From: Lingula anatina
Lineage: Eukaryota > Brachiopoda > Lingulata > Lingulida > Lingulidae
Direction: 5' to 3'
Length of the DNA stretch: 64,000 nt
Assembly (NCBI RefSeq): GCF_001039355.2
Contig: NW_019776157.1
Span: forward strand, 471,232 to 535,231
Below the pieces are notes generated by a model. That model searched no databases. It saw only the letters and a list, made by a program, of their open reading frames with translations, and had not been told where the DNA came from. Made by a program: the position numbers and the translations under genes. Below, in pieces: positions 12,159 to 24,261 of this stretch; the stretch's first letter is position 1, and the number at the start of each line of letters is the position of its first letter.

Positions 12159-15100
12159 ATGGCTGACATGGAAGATTTGTTTGGTTCAGATGCCGATAGT
12201 GATAACGGTGAGTTTTATGATCGTGGGCGCATTTAGTATTGCCTTTAAAACAGCACAGCTCTTTCCGTGTGTTTCATTGCAATTTTATAACAGTGCGCGA
12301 AGGGGGATGATTGCGAACATGGAAGATCGTGTCACAAATTATTGTTTTGCGTTTTCACGTGTTTTGGTGAAAGGCTGAAAAATGGAAAAGTAGACTAAAA
12401 TTAAGTAAATCAAACTTAATTGACTCAAGTGCAGTATGTAAGTATTCTTTGTGACACTGTAAGAAAATACTTTTTAGCACAGTAATGTCACTTCAGTTTA
12501 AGTTTAAAAGCAAGTTATTTAATTTAAAGATTTTTTTTNGCTATATATTTTAGGCAGTGGACCTGGTAGTCCAAAGAGTGGATCAGCCAGTCCTGCTCGA
12601 AGTGGATCTGCTAGCCCTGCCAGGAGTGGATCAGCCAGCCCTGCTAGAAGTGGATCAGCCAGCCCTGCCAGAAGTGGATCAGCCAGCCCTGCCAGAAGTG
12701 GATCAGCCAGCCCTGCCAGAAGTGGGTCAGCTAGTCCAGCTAGAAGTGGATCAGCCAGTCCAGCCAGAAGCGGATCAGCTAGTCCAGCCAGAAGTGGATC
12801 AGCCAGTCCAGCCAGAAGTGGATCAGCCAGTCCAGCACGAAGTGGATCAGCAAGCCCAGCTAAAAGTGGTTCTGCAAGCCCAGCTCGTAGTGGATCTCCA
12901 AGCCCAACAAGAAGTGGATCAGCTAGTCCAGCACGAAGTGGTTCAGCCAGCCCGGCACAAAGTGGATCGGGAAGCCCTGCAAAAAGTGGACAAGCTAGCC
13001 CAGCTAGAAGTGGATCTGCTAGTCCAGTTAGGAGTGGATCTGCAAGCCCAGCCAGGTCTTCCAAAAGTGGATCTGTTAGCCCAACTAGAAACCGATCTAG
13101 GAGTAGGTCTAGAAGTAAATCTGCAAGTCCAAGTAGAAAATCTCCTAGCCCATCCCGAAGGAAATCAGATACTGAAAAAGGTAAGATATATTTTTCAATA
13201 ACCTAACATACTTGTTGACAAAAAATTGCCTACTACTAACTCATGTTTATTTTGAAATCTATGTTTCAACATAAATATCTTTGAATCATGTTTTTGAGAA
13301 ACATTTTTTTTCAGCTGGTTCTGACTCTGATGAAGAAATTTCAAAGAAAAAGAAAACAAACATAATATCTAGTGATGATGAAGGCTCAATGTCAGGTGGT
13401 GAAAATAAAGGTATGAAGATAACAGAGATAGCCTTCATTCTTTATGAATTTATTTTGCTTAATCAGTTTTATTCTTTTATATATTTTAACTATTGATAAA
13501 GGTATGTTTTGTGAAGATCTAATTTGAGTGCTTGATAACAAAAGAAAGCGTTAATATGATATAATTTAGACTCATTTATCAATCAGTTACAGCTACTGCA
13601 GAAGACATATTTGGTGAAGGATTAGATATAAGCTCTGATGAAGAGGACGCAGAAAAGAAAAATGAAGTAGGATGCAGTTTGTTTTCTTAAGTAATGTTTG
13701 GTTTTTAAATGAATTAAGAGTTCACATTGTTTTCAATTGAAAATAAAGGTGCTAGAATATGGAAGCCCGGTCACATAATACCCAACTAATCATATACAGT
13801 GTCTTAAGTTACAGTGTCTATGCAGAATTTGACTTGTAATTGAGCAGCCTTCCTGTATTTTTACTTGAATAAATTGTGTTCAGGAAGGAAGACAGGAGGA
13901 AAGAATGGAGGATGGTGGAGAAGATGAACAAGAACCAGAGGAGATACCAGAGACAAGGATAGATGTTGAAATACCAAAAATCAGCACAAATTTAGGAAAA
14001 CATTTGCATTTTGTGAAACTTCCCAATTTCCTAAGTGTAGAAACAAGGTAGGTTACTAGAACATAATACTGTATTTTTCTTGTCAATGGCATATAATCAG
14101 ATAGCTGTTTATCTGCAATGTGAAATATTCCAGCTTATACAGGTTTTTTATTTGTCTGAATTACCTAACTTCACAATGTTGTCATTAGGAATGGATACAT
14201 TGGAATTTCAAACTGGACAGTGTGGGATCAAATTTGTAAATGATAATTTGTAAAGTTTCACAATTTCATATCATTAAATATATATACTTGAAAATTGTTT
14301 TTACCCTTAGACCTTTTGACTCCAACACATATGAAGATGAAATTGATGAAGATGAGGTTTTAGATGAAGAAGGAAGGTCAAGGTTGAAATTGAAGGTGAG
14401 TATATTATAATGCAATGATGTTCAATGTAATGTTGACTTCTTTGATAATGACTGAGAAGTGATTTGTTGATATTATTGTCATAAAATATCTTTGTTGGTT
14501 GCAAAGTTTGATCAACTGAAAAGATAATCATGTGAATTTAAATTGCGTTGGTTTGCATTAATTTGCTTATTATAGAATCAAATCATCATCCGACCAAAGA
14601 CACGTTGAAATCAGAGAGGATCATTTGGATAACAAGCACTTTTCTTTTGGATAAATTTCAATGGTCAAATCTGGGTGGCAAAATACACAAAACTGATCTT
14701 TGCATAATTTTCTTTATAAGATGTGTCTACTGGAAAATTTTTTTTCACAATTGATAGAATTGTTTACTGTACAACTTTACCAAAATCCAGATGAGTTGGG
14801 AAAGGATTTGTCCCATGTGCATTTGTTATAAATATGAAATACAATTTATAATGTGAGGTTGTTGTTCAATTGGTGAATGATTTTAAATCCTTTGAATATA
14901 GGTTGAGAACACTATAAGGTGGAGACCAAAGAAAGACGAGTTTGGCAATATCATGATGGACGAAAATGGGAAACAATTGAGGGAAAGCAATGCAAGGATA
15001 ATTCGATGGTCAGATGGCAGGTACTAATGGATTTAAATCTCAACTTTGCCAGTTGTATAATTGAATAAAGGAAGCTGTTTTAAAATTTTGATAATGTATT

Positions 15101-17732
15101 TATGTTTTCTTTTTTTGTGGCTTTTTGGAGATTTGGAAACAAGTTTATTAAATTTGTGTGATCAGTTTTGCTCTTATAATTACTTCAGAGGTGGGCATGA
15201 ACATGCCATGTGCCTTTCTCCCTGGAGAAAAAGCACCCAGTGGCACGGCTTCTTCACTACACATTGCATTTGAGCACTTTCTCATTCTGTCTCACCCCTC
15301 ATAGTGATCAAGAGAAAGATGTTTCAGCAGTATTGTCCGTTTTCAATTTCAGCATGTCTCTTCATCTGGGTAATGAGGTTTTTGATGTCCACACTATGGG
15401 TCTCCAGGGAGATTACAACCACCTGTTTGTAAGGCAGGGTACAGGTCTACAAGGACAGGCTGTCTTTAAAACAAAACTTACATTTAGGTGAGATGTGATA
15501 CAGCTCCACAACCAGCATTCTGTATTAAAAAATAATATTGACAGAAACAATTCGTTTAAATTGAACATGTTTTACTGATAAATTTATGCCGTTTTTTTAC
15601 CATTTGGTTGAAAGTGACTCAGAATTTTAATGTGTGTTTAAATAAGATGTCTTATTTATCAAAGATTAATAAATATTTAAAACATACCCACTGATCACGA
15701 TTTTGATCGATGTGTTGCATGTATTTTTGTAGGCCACATTCCACAGAGTCTTTCACACACAGAAAGATGACTATATCATTGGCAGAAAGGTCTAATAAAG
15801 CACAGAAAATACGAGTATTGCCTATGGCTGGCAAAGATCCAGAATCTCAAAAAGCAGAAATGATTAAGGTAAGTAATATTACTGCCAATTTGTATTTCCT
15901 TCGAGTATTGATTTAGACTTGTATTGGAACCATAATGCCTGTTTGATTTTTCTGCATTAAAGGAAATATTTGGTTTGATAATATAATTTTAGTTGTAAAA
16001 TTAACTGTTATTGTGCAGTTGTCTGAACTTGTGTGTGCCCAGGTGACATCATTTCTTGGCGCATTGAAAATTTGATGAAACAAAATAGATTTGACTGTAG
16101 TGTGATTACTATAATGATTCAGACTTGCAAATGCTAATTGAGACAATAATTATCATTAGACATGGTTTAATTTAAATAAAAGAAATTTTACAAGATGAAT
16201 GTGAATGTTTTTGATAGAAAGAAGAGGAAAAATTAAGGGCATCCATACGCAGAGAAAGCCAGCAGCGACGAATGCGTGAGAAAGCCCATTCTAGAGGTAT
16301 AAGTCAGTCTTATTTAGAAGATGAGGAAGATGAAGATGAAGAAGGTGCTATTTCATTGGCTGCAATCAAAAAGTCTTTCAAAGAAAAAAGAAAAGGTGAG
16401 CATTGAACAGTTTCTTGTTGTACACAGGGTCATTTTTGTATACACACACACACCCATCCAAAGATACCCTTGCATTATTAAACCTTCAAATCTTCTTTTG
16501 ATACCTTATGCAATTGCCTATTTGAATACAATGGTGTGGTTAGTTTCAATGTATCCTAGCCTAGCAGCAGTATTTTTGTGCTAATTTATTATTATTATAA
16601 TTGTTATCTTTTTTTTTTTTTTGCTGATGCACCCTGTGAGGTTGAAAAATAAACCTGGGTTTTAGCAACTTCTCACATAGGTCAAATATTGCAGTTCAGC
16701 CAGGCATAGTTAAACAATTTGAAAATATACCCTGGACTAAGGAAATAACTATCTATTTACCAAATGAGCAAAAATGTTGATTACCATGGTAGTTGAATCA
16801 TAAATGAAAATTATCAAACACAATCCGAAATACTTTCATACTGTTAACTTACCACCTAGCAGTCAGTGAGTGTCAACATCTACTCACATCAGTCTGATGA
16901 AGGCCTACGTGCAGGTTGGCCGTAAGCTGACGGTATGAAAGCATTTCAGCTTGTGTTTGATAATTTTCGTTTATAATATATTTACCAAATGTCGTGTTGC
17001 AGTTGAGATTTGCATTTAAAAGATCTATTCGAGTGCCTTGAGCATTATTATTAAGAAAAATTACTTATTGCCTGGTGTCATAGTGAAAGTAAACATTAAT
17101 TTCAATAGCTATTTAAATAATGTTGAAATTTATTTAGTTCATTGTAATGTAAAAAGGATTTTTTGTCCAATAATTTTAGATTTCTGTCATCTGTTTTTTT
17201 TTATTTTTCCAGAGACTCGTCCTAATATTTATTCAGATAGTGAAGATTCTGCAGGATCAGAGAAAGACACTACAAAGGCTAACAGACTTATGAAGGCCAA
17301 GAAACTGGCTAGTGATAGTGAAGAGGTAAATGACTAAATATTTATGAAAATATCAAATGCTTTTACATTTGTATGCAAACTGCATGAGGTGTTTCTTAAT
17401 TTGAGTGACATAAAATGATATTTTTTGAAGACTATAGTTTTGAAATGTTCTTTATAGTTTTCCAAGTGTCCATTATTGTTGGTGACATTTCCTTTCTTCT
17501 TTAGTGGCTATGACAGCTATAGAATTTTATTTGCAACAGTTAATAATTTGAAACAGCAGTTATTGTGCCATTTTTATACATTTAGTTTGCGCCGTTTTAA
17601 GGTGCCGCTGTCAAATCAGTAATACTGGGTAATAATATCATATTTTGCATTTTAACATTGCAGTCTGATTCAGACACAGAAGTGAAAAAGAAAAAGGCGA
17701 AAGTTGTAGAAGATAGTGAAGAAGAGGACTGA
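12159..17732 (+). CDS. LEO1: RNA polymerase-associated protein LEO1 (Paf1 complex)
   Basis: Twelve exons: 12159-12207, 12554-13180, 13315-13410, 13593-13666, 13884-14047, 14311-14395, 14902-15020, 15353-15487, 15733-15868, 16218-16395, 17213-17325, 17664-17732. All junctions are GT-AG and all phases agree, giving 1,845 nt or 614 residues. The start [15 protein letters not shown] matches the vertebrate N-terminus. Exons 5-9 encode the conserved LEO1 core ([72 protein letters not shown]). Exon 10 has the basic [12 protein letters not shown] helix; the C-terminus is acidic with SDSE patches. LEO1 works in the Paf1 complex in transcription elongation and histone modification in the nucleus. Odd feature: exon 2 replaces the usual acidic SDDE-rich N-terminus with about 20 SGSASPAR-like units. 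A single N lies 14 bp before exon 2, in the intron. Confidence 0.97.
12572..13065 (+). repeat. 24-bp coding minisatellite encoding SGSASPAR units in LEO1
   Basis: About twenty imperfect 24-bp units of the form AGTGGATCAGCCAGCCCTGC within exon 2. Third-position variation between AGC/AGT, CCA/CCT and AGA/CGA keeps the peptide nearly constant, consistent with purifying selection on the protein repeat. The unit length, a multiple of three, also keeps other frames open on both strands. Confidence 0.95.
16806..16969. mobile_element. MITE-like inverted repeat in LEO1 intron 10
   Basis: Left arm from 16806 (GAAAATTATCAAACACAA...) and right arm ending at 16969 (...TTGTGTTTGATAATTTTC) are complementary over roughly 48 bp with several mismatches. 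The centre holds CTGATGAAGGCC...GGCCGTAA, which forms its own small stem. Confidence 0.75.
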
Positions 17733-18005
17733 TATTGAAAATCATTAAGTTAGGAGAAAAGAAAAAATTGGTTGAAATTGCAGTCATCACATTCCTGGAA
17801 AAAATGATCAAAAAGGCAAAGATTTTGTTTTCATCAAGAAACAAATCCAGGTGATTTTATAATTTTCAGGTGAAATCTGTGGTGAAAACAATTGCAGAAT
17901 AGTTGTAAAAAACACTGGTTTACCTTAAAAATGTTTTTTTAAACAATTTCACCATGAAATGTGTACCTTGTATATTTTGTATAAAGGCTTTGTAAAAAAG
18001 AAATT

Positions 18006-18015
18006 AATAAATAAA
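18006..18015 (+). terminator. LEO1 polyadenylation signals
   Basis: Overlapping AATAAA hexamers at 18006-18011 and 18010-18015, about 275 bp after the LEO1 stop codon, in an AT-rich 3' UTR. The next gene is convergent and stops at 19435, leaving about 1.4 kb for both 3' ends. Confidence 0.75.
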
Positions 18016-19434
18016 ACTTGTATCTGCTGAAAAGAAATATATTTCATTTACAGTATTGCATCTATTTAAAAAGGTCGTATTCCAGATCTGGCCAACAATT
18101 AGAAAATCCGCTTGATCAATAAATTGTATAAATTGTGTATTGAATTCAAATAATCTTTTCTAATTTGCTATAATAAAATCAAACATTTAGAAAGTTTTTT
18201 CAAAACGATTTTGAATAGTATGTCTTCCAGTAAATCACAATAACACGATAATTTTGGTTCATATATTAGGCTAATTTAATTGGCAAAATGGGAAAGTAAA
18301 ACAGGCATACATGAGTTGTGAATACTTAAACATGGCCATTAGACAATGTGCATAATTATCATAATCAACTTGGAGTCTTTACAGGACACAAAAAATAAAC
18401 AGCCATACTAGTAAATGGAGTCACATATATTAAATCTACTACCGTCTGATAAATTAAATGTTTTCATTAACTGGTACTGCATAATTTAACTAAAGCAATG
18501 CAGTACTGTGGCCTATTTCTATTTCTTACTTAAATCCATCCCAATAACTCTCTATGTGCAAAGAAAAACCTTTTCACGGCTACACAACATCCGTGAGATT
18601 TTGACAAAGGAGTACAATACATTCATCCAAATTTCCTCAAATAATTGCATCAAGTCCATCATATCTACCAAGAAGCATGTGATCAAAATGAAAACCTGTA
18701 AACAGCCCACACCACAAAGGAAGGTTAGAGAGATTTTAAAACTAGTCTAAAGGTACATAATGAACAATGGCTGTATTTATGAAAATGTATAAATTAAATG
18801 TATTAATGAATTAACTGGGGGTAACTTACAACTAAGCAAAAGATTTTACTGTGTTATCGACAAACAGCCATGATTACTCAAAAGCACATTTAAAATTTCC
18901 AAAAGCAGCACAAAAACAAATGCTGATTTGCAATATAACAGATACATGGATTAAAATAGTTTCTACTTGTAAATATTTCTTAAAGGGTATAATGAATATG
19001 AACTTGAATAAGCCATCATGAAATGAAAATTATGCTACCTCTCAGTCAACAAAGTGATCTATTCCCTCTAGATAATATAAATCCACTTGCTAAAAAGCTG
19101 CTGGTTTCATAATACACAAAACTGGGCATCCAGCTGGCCAAACTGGAACAGACCACTTTAAAATATATCATCATACACTCAATGAGGAATGGGTGAAACA
19201 GATGGACAGATAATGGTGTGTTTGTGAATTGTCTATGGAAGAAGATTCCATTTAACACATCTGGTATTTTTTAAATAGTAAATTTCCATCTGGATGAATT
19301 ATGAAATGATAATGACCCCCATCCCAAATATGATATATCCCCAATTATCCTACCCCTTTCAACCCAACAACAATTATTTGTATTGGGCAAAATGTGTGAT
19401 ACCCTCCCCCCCCTTCCATTAGATAACTATGTCT
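18016..19434. other. Convergent intergenic region / ZFAND 3' UTR
   Basis: Between the LEO1 polyadenylation signals and the stop codon of the minus-strand zinc-finger gene. Probably mostly 3' UTR of the latter. No further coding exon or RNA gene was recognised. Confidence 0.5.
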
Positions 19435-22400
19435 TCAAATCTTCTGGATTTTTTCACCAACAATTACTGGATTAAGTTTTCGAAGTTGCACTTGAGCGTG
19501 CTCCTTGTAATTAAAAGTACAGTCGTGCTTGTCTGAGTAACGATGCAAGCCACAGAAAAGTCCACCACATCTGCATTCAAAACCTGCCAAGTAATCAAGA
19601 GTTGATTCATTACTATTAAAACAACAACAGTAAATCAATAGCATTCTTTATATTCCAAATGTCAAAGCCATATTAGTACGGTAATGACTCCATCTTTTCA
19701 ATGAGGGCAACTGTGAATTTTTAAGGAATAACTGCTTGAGATTAGAACATAATTATATGAGTGGTAGCAACAAAATTGAAAAGTAGGCTACCCTAAATTC
19801 TATGAATTTTTTGTAACAAAAGCACCACAAATACTATACAGAAATATAAATTTAAAAGATGATCAAATCCCCCCTTCTCTCTCAGCATTACAAACCTGTT
19901 AATCCTACTTTCTTCTTGCAAGTAAAGCATCGGTTTTTCTTCTTGGGAGTCTTGTCTTTATCTGAGGAACTTTCTCCTGACATACTACTAGCATCATCAT
20001 CCACCTGAACCTTGGCGGTATCAATTCCTCCTACAGAGACAAACAAATTTAAGAAAAAATTTACAGGACAATGCAAACTAGTATAAACTGCATGGCTGAG
20101 ATCATTATAACATAAGTTTTTGTCAACCACAACAATGATAAATGGGCAAAACAGGCACCCATTTTTCATTTTCTTGAATCAGAGTATTTCTTCTTTTTAA
20201 TTTGGTACACATTCCAAGTGCAAGCCTGAGCCCAGTCTGGATGTGTTCAATACAGTTTATATACATCTATTGATTTACCTACACCTCTATCATGTTCCTG
20301 AAATTATGCGTCCACAACAAAGGACCAGTATAATAATAATTATGCTCATGCAATTATCAATTACTGTTGCCTTTGTTGCTGTCGCATCCAGGCATACGGA
20401 AAGAGATAAATATACATCAAAGTCGACAGTTTTATTTTGTCATTCTGTATCATACATCTAAGATAAAAGGAGGACAATTTTCTTAAATAACACAGTGAAT
20501 TGAAGTTCATGAATATCTGCCAGGTAAGTAATATGCCAAGGTGTGTCTACAGTTGGCAGCTGACCATCACAGTAAGGCTTTTCCAAGGACTAGATGAGAT
20601 GCAGTGACCCCTAGTTAAAAATGACCATAAGGCGACCCCATCATTTGGAGTGAAACTATCCAAGACACATTGAGAGCCATATTGTACATTTTCCTACTTG
20701 AGGCATGAATGTATTTCAAGCCTATATTCATTCTGAATAGTCCAATTTACTACTATTTATCCAGGTCTGGGTCAAAGATTTCTATCTGGGGGTGATCATG
20801 AAGGGGTTTGAAGATCAATCTATCTTATCTTAACACCCCCAACTGACAATCATGTAATAAACCTGACTTCTACAGGATGGACACAATATACATGGCCACA
20901 TTTCCTTATCACTTCTGAAGTACATATAGAGCACCATTCTATATTCAAGTAATCATATGGATTCCCACAAACATTGTCAAATTATCTTTGCAATTCATGC
21001 ATTTTCATATCCCACAGATGCATGCTCAGGCCCTTCTTACTGCATAGACTATGATCTTGCATTGTGTAATGATACTTCTGTCTTAAAACTAAGCACAAAC
21101 TCAACATGAAAGTACTCCTACATGTGGCATGCCTGGCTTAAAAATTATGTTTTGTTATCCCCAGTCTAGTACCTTTATTACCCTTTTTACTTACTGAATA
21201 AATATCAGCCTACAGACGGGTTTTTTTTAAACCTATATTATAAATTATTTGTTAGAAATGCTCACTTCTGACATGAATGGCAAATATTACTTTTAATTAC
21301 TACAGTTAATACATAACATAAAAAATCAAACTTGCAATGATATTTACCTGTAGCACCCTCTTCTTTTTCTTCTCCTTTCTCCTGTTGAATTGGAGAAGGC
21401 ACAGTGGGGCTGGCTGTTTCAACACTAGTGGAAGTAGACACAACTGTTCCTGCCATTGAGGGGACATCAGTGGTGGTAGCTAGACAGATCAAACATCTGA
21501 GGTTATTTATCTTATTATTTAAGCTATGCTTATCATATGCACAAAATGTTTATTTCATATGCATCCAAACTGAAAATTATCTGCATTCCCTGATCTAGTT
21601 TCAGATTAGTCTATCTACAGTCCATATCCAGTGTTTTGCAACTGAATATCATAAGGTCAAATACAATTCTTGCATAGATGGATATGTAAGGAGTTATAGT
21701 TGAATTCTGATGAAATACTAGGTAGAATCATGTCATAAACAAAACCATTCAGAAAAATACCTCAATTGATGTTTTCTAAAAATAAATAAATTAATATCAA
21801 TAAATAAAACTNATATATGCTGAAAAGTGAAAAAACAGCATAACTTCTACAATAATGGCCCGATCATGCTGATTTTTGAACTTGACCTGCGTTTTATGAA
21901 TATTCATCAGCTCTGTAAATATAAAGCCAAAAAGTAAAACTGCCTTCCACTTATCGTGTTTACAAGGAAAGTGCACGGCGACGGCATCGGCATCGGCATC
22001 GGCATCGGCGACGACAGACGCAGGTGATGGCAATATGTACAGACACATCTGTGTCTGTACATAAAAATCAAACAACAATTAACACTTGCAATGTTATTTA
22101 CCTGTAGCACCCTCTTCTTTTTCTTCTCCTTTCTCCTGTTGAATTGGAGAAGGCACAGTGGGGCTGGCTGTTTCAACACTAGTGGAAGTAGACACAACTG
22201 TTCCTGCCATTGAGGGGACATCAGTGGTGGTAGCTAGACAGATCAAACATCTGAGGTTATTTATCTTATTATTTAAGCTATGCTTATCATATGCACAAAA
22301 TGTTTATTTCATATGCATCCAAACTGAAAATTATCTGCATTCCCTGATCTAGTTTCAGATTAGTCTATCTACAGTCCATATCCAGTGTTTTGCAACTGAA

Positions 22401-22737
22401 TAACATAAGGTCAAATACAATTCTTGCATATATGGATATGTAAGGAGTTATAGTTGAATTCTGGTGAAATACTAGGTAGAATCATATATAAACAAAACCA
22501 TTCAGAAAAATACCTCAATTGATGTTTTCTAAAAATGAAAAAAATTAATATCAATAAATAAAACTTACATGTAGTTGGACTCATTCTGCCCCCTGCTCCA
22601 GATGTATTTTGCTTTCTTTTAAGGGCATCTTTAAAACATTTTGAACACATGCCATCAAAGGAGGCATTTCCATAAAATCCACATCCATTGCGACATAATG
22701 CAGATGGAGGTAAATTCTGATTGTCGTTTTGTTCCAT
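19435..22737 (-). CDS. A20/AN1 zinc-finger protein (ZFAND5/ZFAND6 type)
   Basis: Minus-strand coding exons: 22737-22569 (start, A20 finger), 22233-22102 (linker), 21479-21348 (near-identical second copy of the linker exon), 20030-19896 (linker plus first half of AN1), 19583-19435 (rest of AN1, stop). The A20 finger has C15-x3-C19-x11-C31-x2-C34; the AN1 finger runs [18 protein letters not shown], then [12 protein letters not shown]. Using one linker copy gives 194 residues, close to human ZFAND5/6 at just over 200; using both gives 238. The 132-bp exon is phase 1 on both sides, so either form stays in frame. This family binds ubiquitin through A20 and is tied to proteasome function and stress response. 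A non-coding first exon ends at 23603 (CGTTACTG before GTAAGT), and the coding exon's acceptor is at 22751-22752. Confidence 0.93.
21348..21811 (-). repeat. Duplicate of ZFAND linker exon and flanking intron, abutting an N
   Basis: Matches 22102-22570 at an offset of 754 bp with only a handful of differences, including the intron. The copy stops exactly at the N at 21812, where the partner sequence reaches the 3' boundary of the A20 exon. This fits an unmerged contig overlap better than an exon duplication. Confidence 0.8.
21813..22093. mobile_element. Repeat-derived insertion with GCATCG minisatellite and terminal palindrome
   Basis: Present beside one linker-exon copy and absent beside the other. 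It contains CCCGATCATGCTGATTTTTGAAC, several GCATCG tandem units near 21983-22010, and a perfect palindrome GTACAGACACA-TC-TGTGTCTGTAC at about 22036-22060. Similar CAGACACATATACAGACAC sequence recurs beside the GPCR copies near 46.9 kb, indicating a dispersed family. Confidence 0.55.
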
Positions 22738-23602
22738 TCTATACTATGTCCTGAAAACATGAAATATTATTTTAAGTTAATCTGTATTTACCTTTGTGCT
22801 TTTTATCAATATTTCTTTACAAAGGAGGAACTGGTTTTCACTGGGATTCAGTAGTCTATTTGTACTGGGAGAAAATCTTTCATTGCAATTTGCAACTCAA
22901 ATCAATACAAACTACAGAGGGACTGTCTTTCAAGGTAAACACAAATTTGGCAAGGTCAATGAGTGAGTCATCAGCTATATTTCCTTTGTCCATAAAACGT
23001 TAACTAAGTAATGATATATACAGTAACAAGTATAATATAACAATACAGTGGATTACCTTGTACAGGTTTTATAATTTTTACAAGTTTTTTTTTTAGATAA
23101 TATAAAACAATTATATCACAATCAGGACATCCTATACACTAATACCTGTTATATTACTTATAACATAAAAATATCTGGACAGGTAAAATCAAATCAAAAG
23201 AATACAGGACAGTTTCTTTTTGGGAAAAGTGAACTATTATTCTTAAAAGCTATCTGCAAAAACTGGCACGGTAACTTTTAACACGATCAGCTGATGTGGA
23301 CCTTTAAATTTGTGAATCCACTCCCTTTACGTAGTGGATGGCATTACACACTTTGTGTATTTAATCTACATTTTATAAAGCAGATTCTTAGTAAATTTTC
23401 CCAAAATATTTCATAAAACCACCTATATTCGATAAAGAATAGTACATTAACAACACATCTGGTAGATTTGAAGCGTTGAAATATCAAAAAGGAGATTCGT
23501 TGTCAAGATGGCGAAAGCAAGAATGATTCAGGAAATTTGAGTTTTCCTTTCTTAATATGCTCCTCAAAGAGCTGAAGAAAAATTAACATCTAAAACACTT
23601 AC

Positions 23603-24261
23603 CAGTAACGGCAATACGGATGTTTCAAAGCACCATTAAATAATATCTAAACGTTAAAAGACTGCAAAAGGCTTTGTCCCTAATTGTTTTAGTTGACGAA
23701 ACTGATCCTCTTCTATGTGTTGTCATATGACTCAAACTACGCAAGGGGATTGGTTTAATACTTTCATGAAACTGAGGCACGACTGACGTCATAAAGGTTG
23801 ATCCCTTGTTTTTATTTTTAGCTCAGCTGATTCAGGGGGGCGCCTTGAAAGAGAACTAGACTAGTTCTTTCTATTATTTTTTGTGTTTACATAAACTTGA
23901 CTGTGCACGTCAACCGGTTATACCTTTAAATATGACACCAATAGCTTTCTCGGTTATTTTGATAAGGGCAAAAGACAACTCTTTATTATGAACCCAGTTT
24001 TTTAGAACACCTTTCCTAAACTCATTAAATTAGCTAGGGATAAACTATCACAGTGGCTTCAACTGTTTGCTTGTATCCATCAAACAAAAACGCCAATTAA
24101 CAAATTTATCACATAACATGATACACACACACATATATATATATATATTTTTTTTTTACTAAATTGATAAGTCAGACATAATGATGAATAACTGAAGCAA
24201 GATTCACCGGAAATTCGGCCCCACCCGGAAGTTAGTAAATACATATAGAGTGAACAAAAGG
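23603..24261. promoter_or_regulatory. Divergent promoter region between ZFAND gene and SDR gene
   Basis: Contains the ZFAND 5' UTR exon (ends at 23603) on the minus strand and leads to the SDR start at 24262 on the plus strand. A perfect palindromic CRE, TGACGTCA, lies at 23784-23791. Both promoters probably sit in this interval. Confidence 0.55.

Noticed and set aside
12519-13064. 181-residue minus-strand frame of AGLADPLL repeats, and a 214-residue plus frame of VDQPALPE repeats (12557-13201)
   Set aside because: Both are shadows of the 24-bp LEO1 repeat, whose length keeps alternative frames open. The LEO1 frame has the conserved start, splice sites and flanking exons.
21983-22060. GCATCG tandem units and palindrome considered as a CRISPR-like or regulatory array
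   Set aside because: Eukaryotic intron; no spacer structure. Fits a simple repeat within an interspersed element.
24122-24160. CA/TA/T run upstream of the SDR start
   Set aside because: Ordinary microsatellite; similar runs at 57077-57098 and 11350-11370 need no special explanation.
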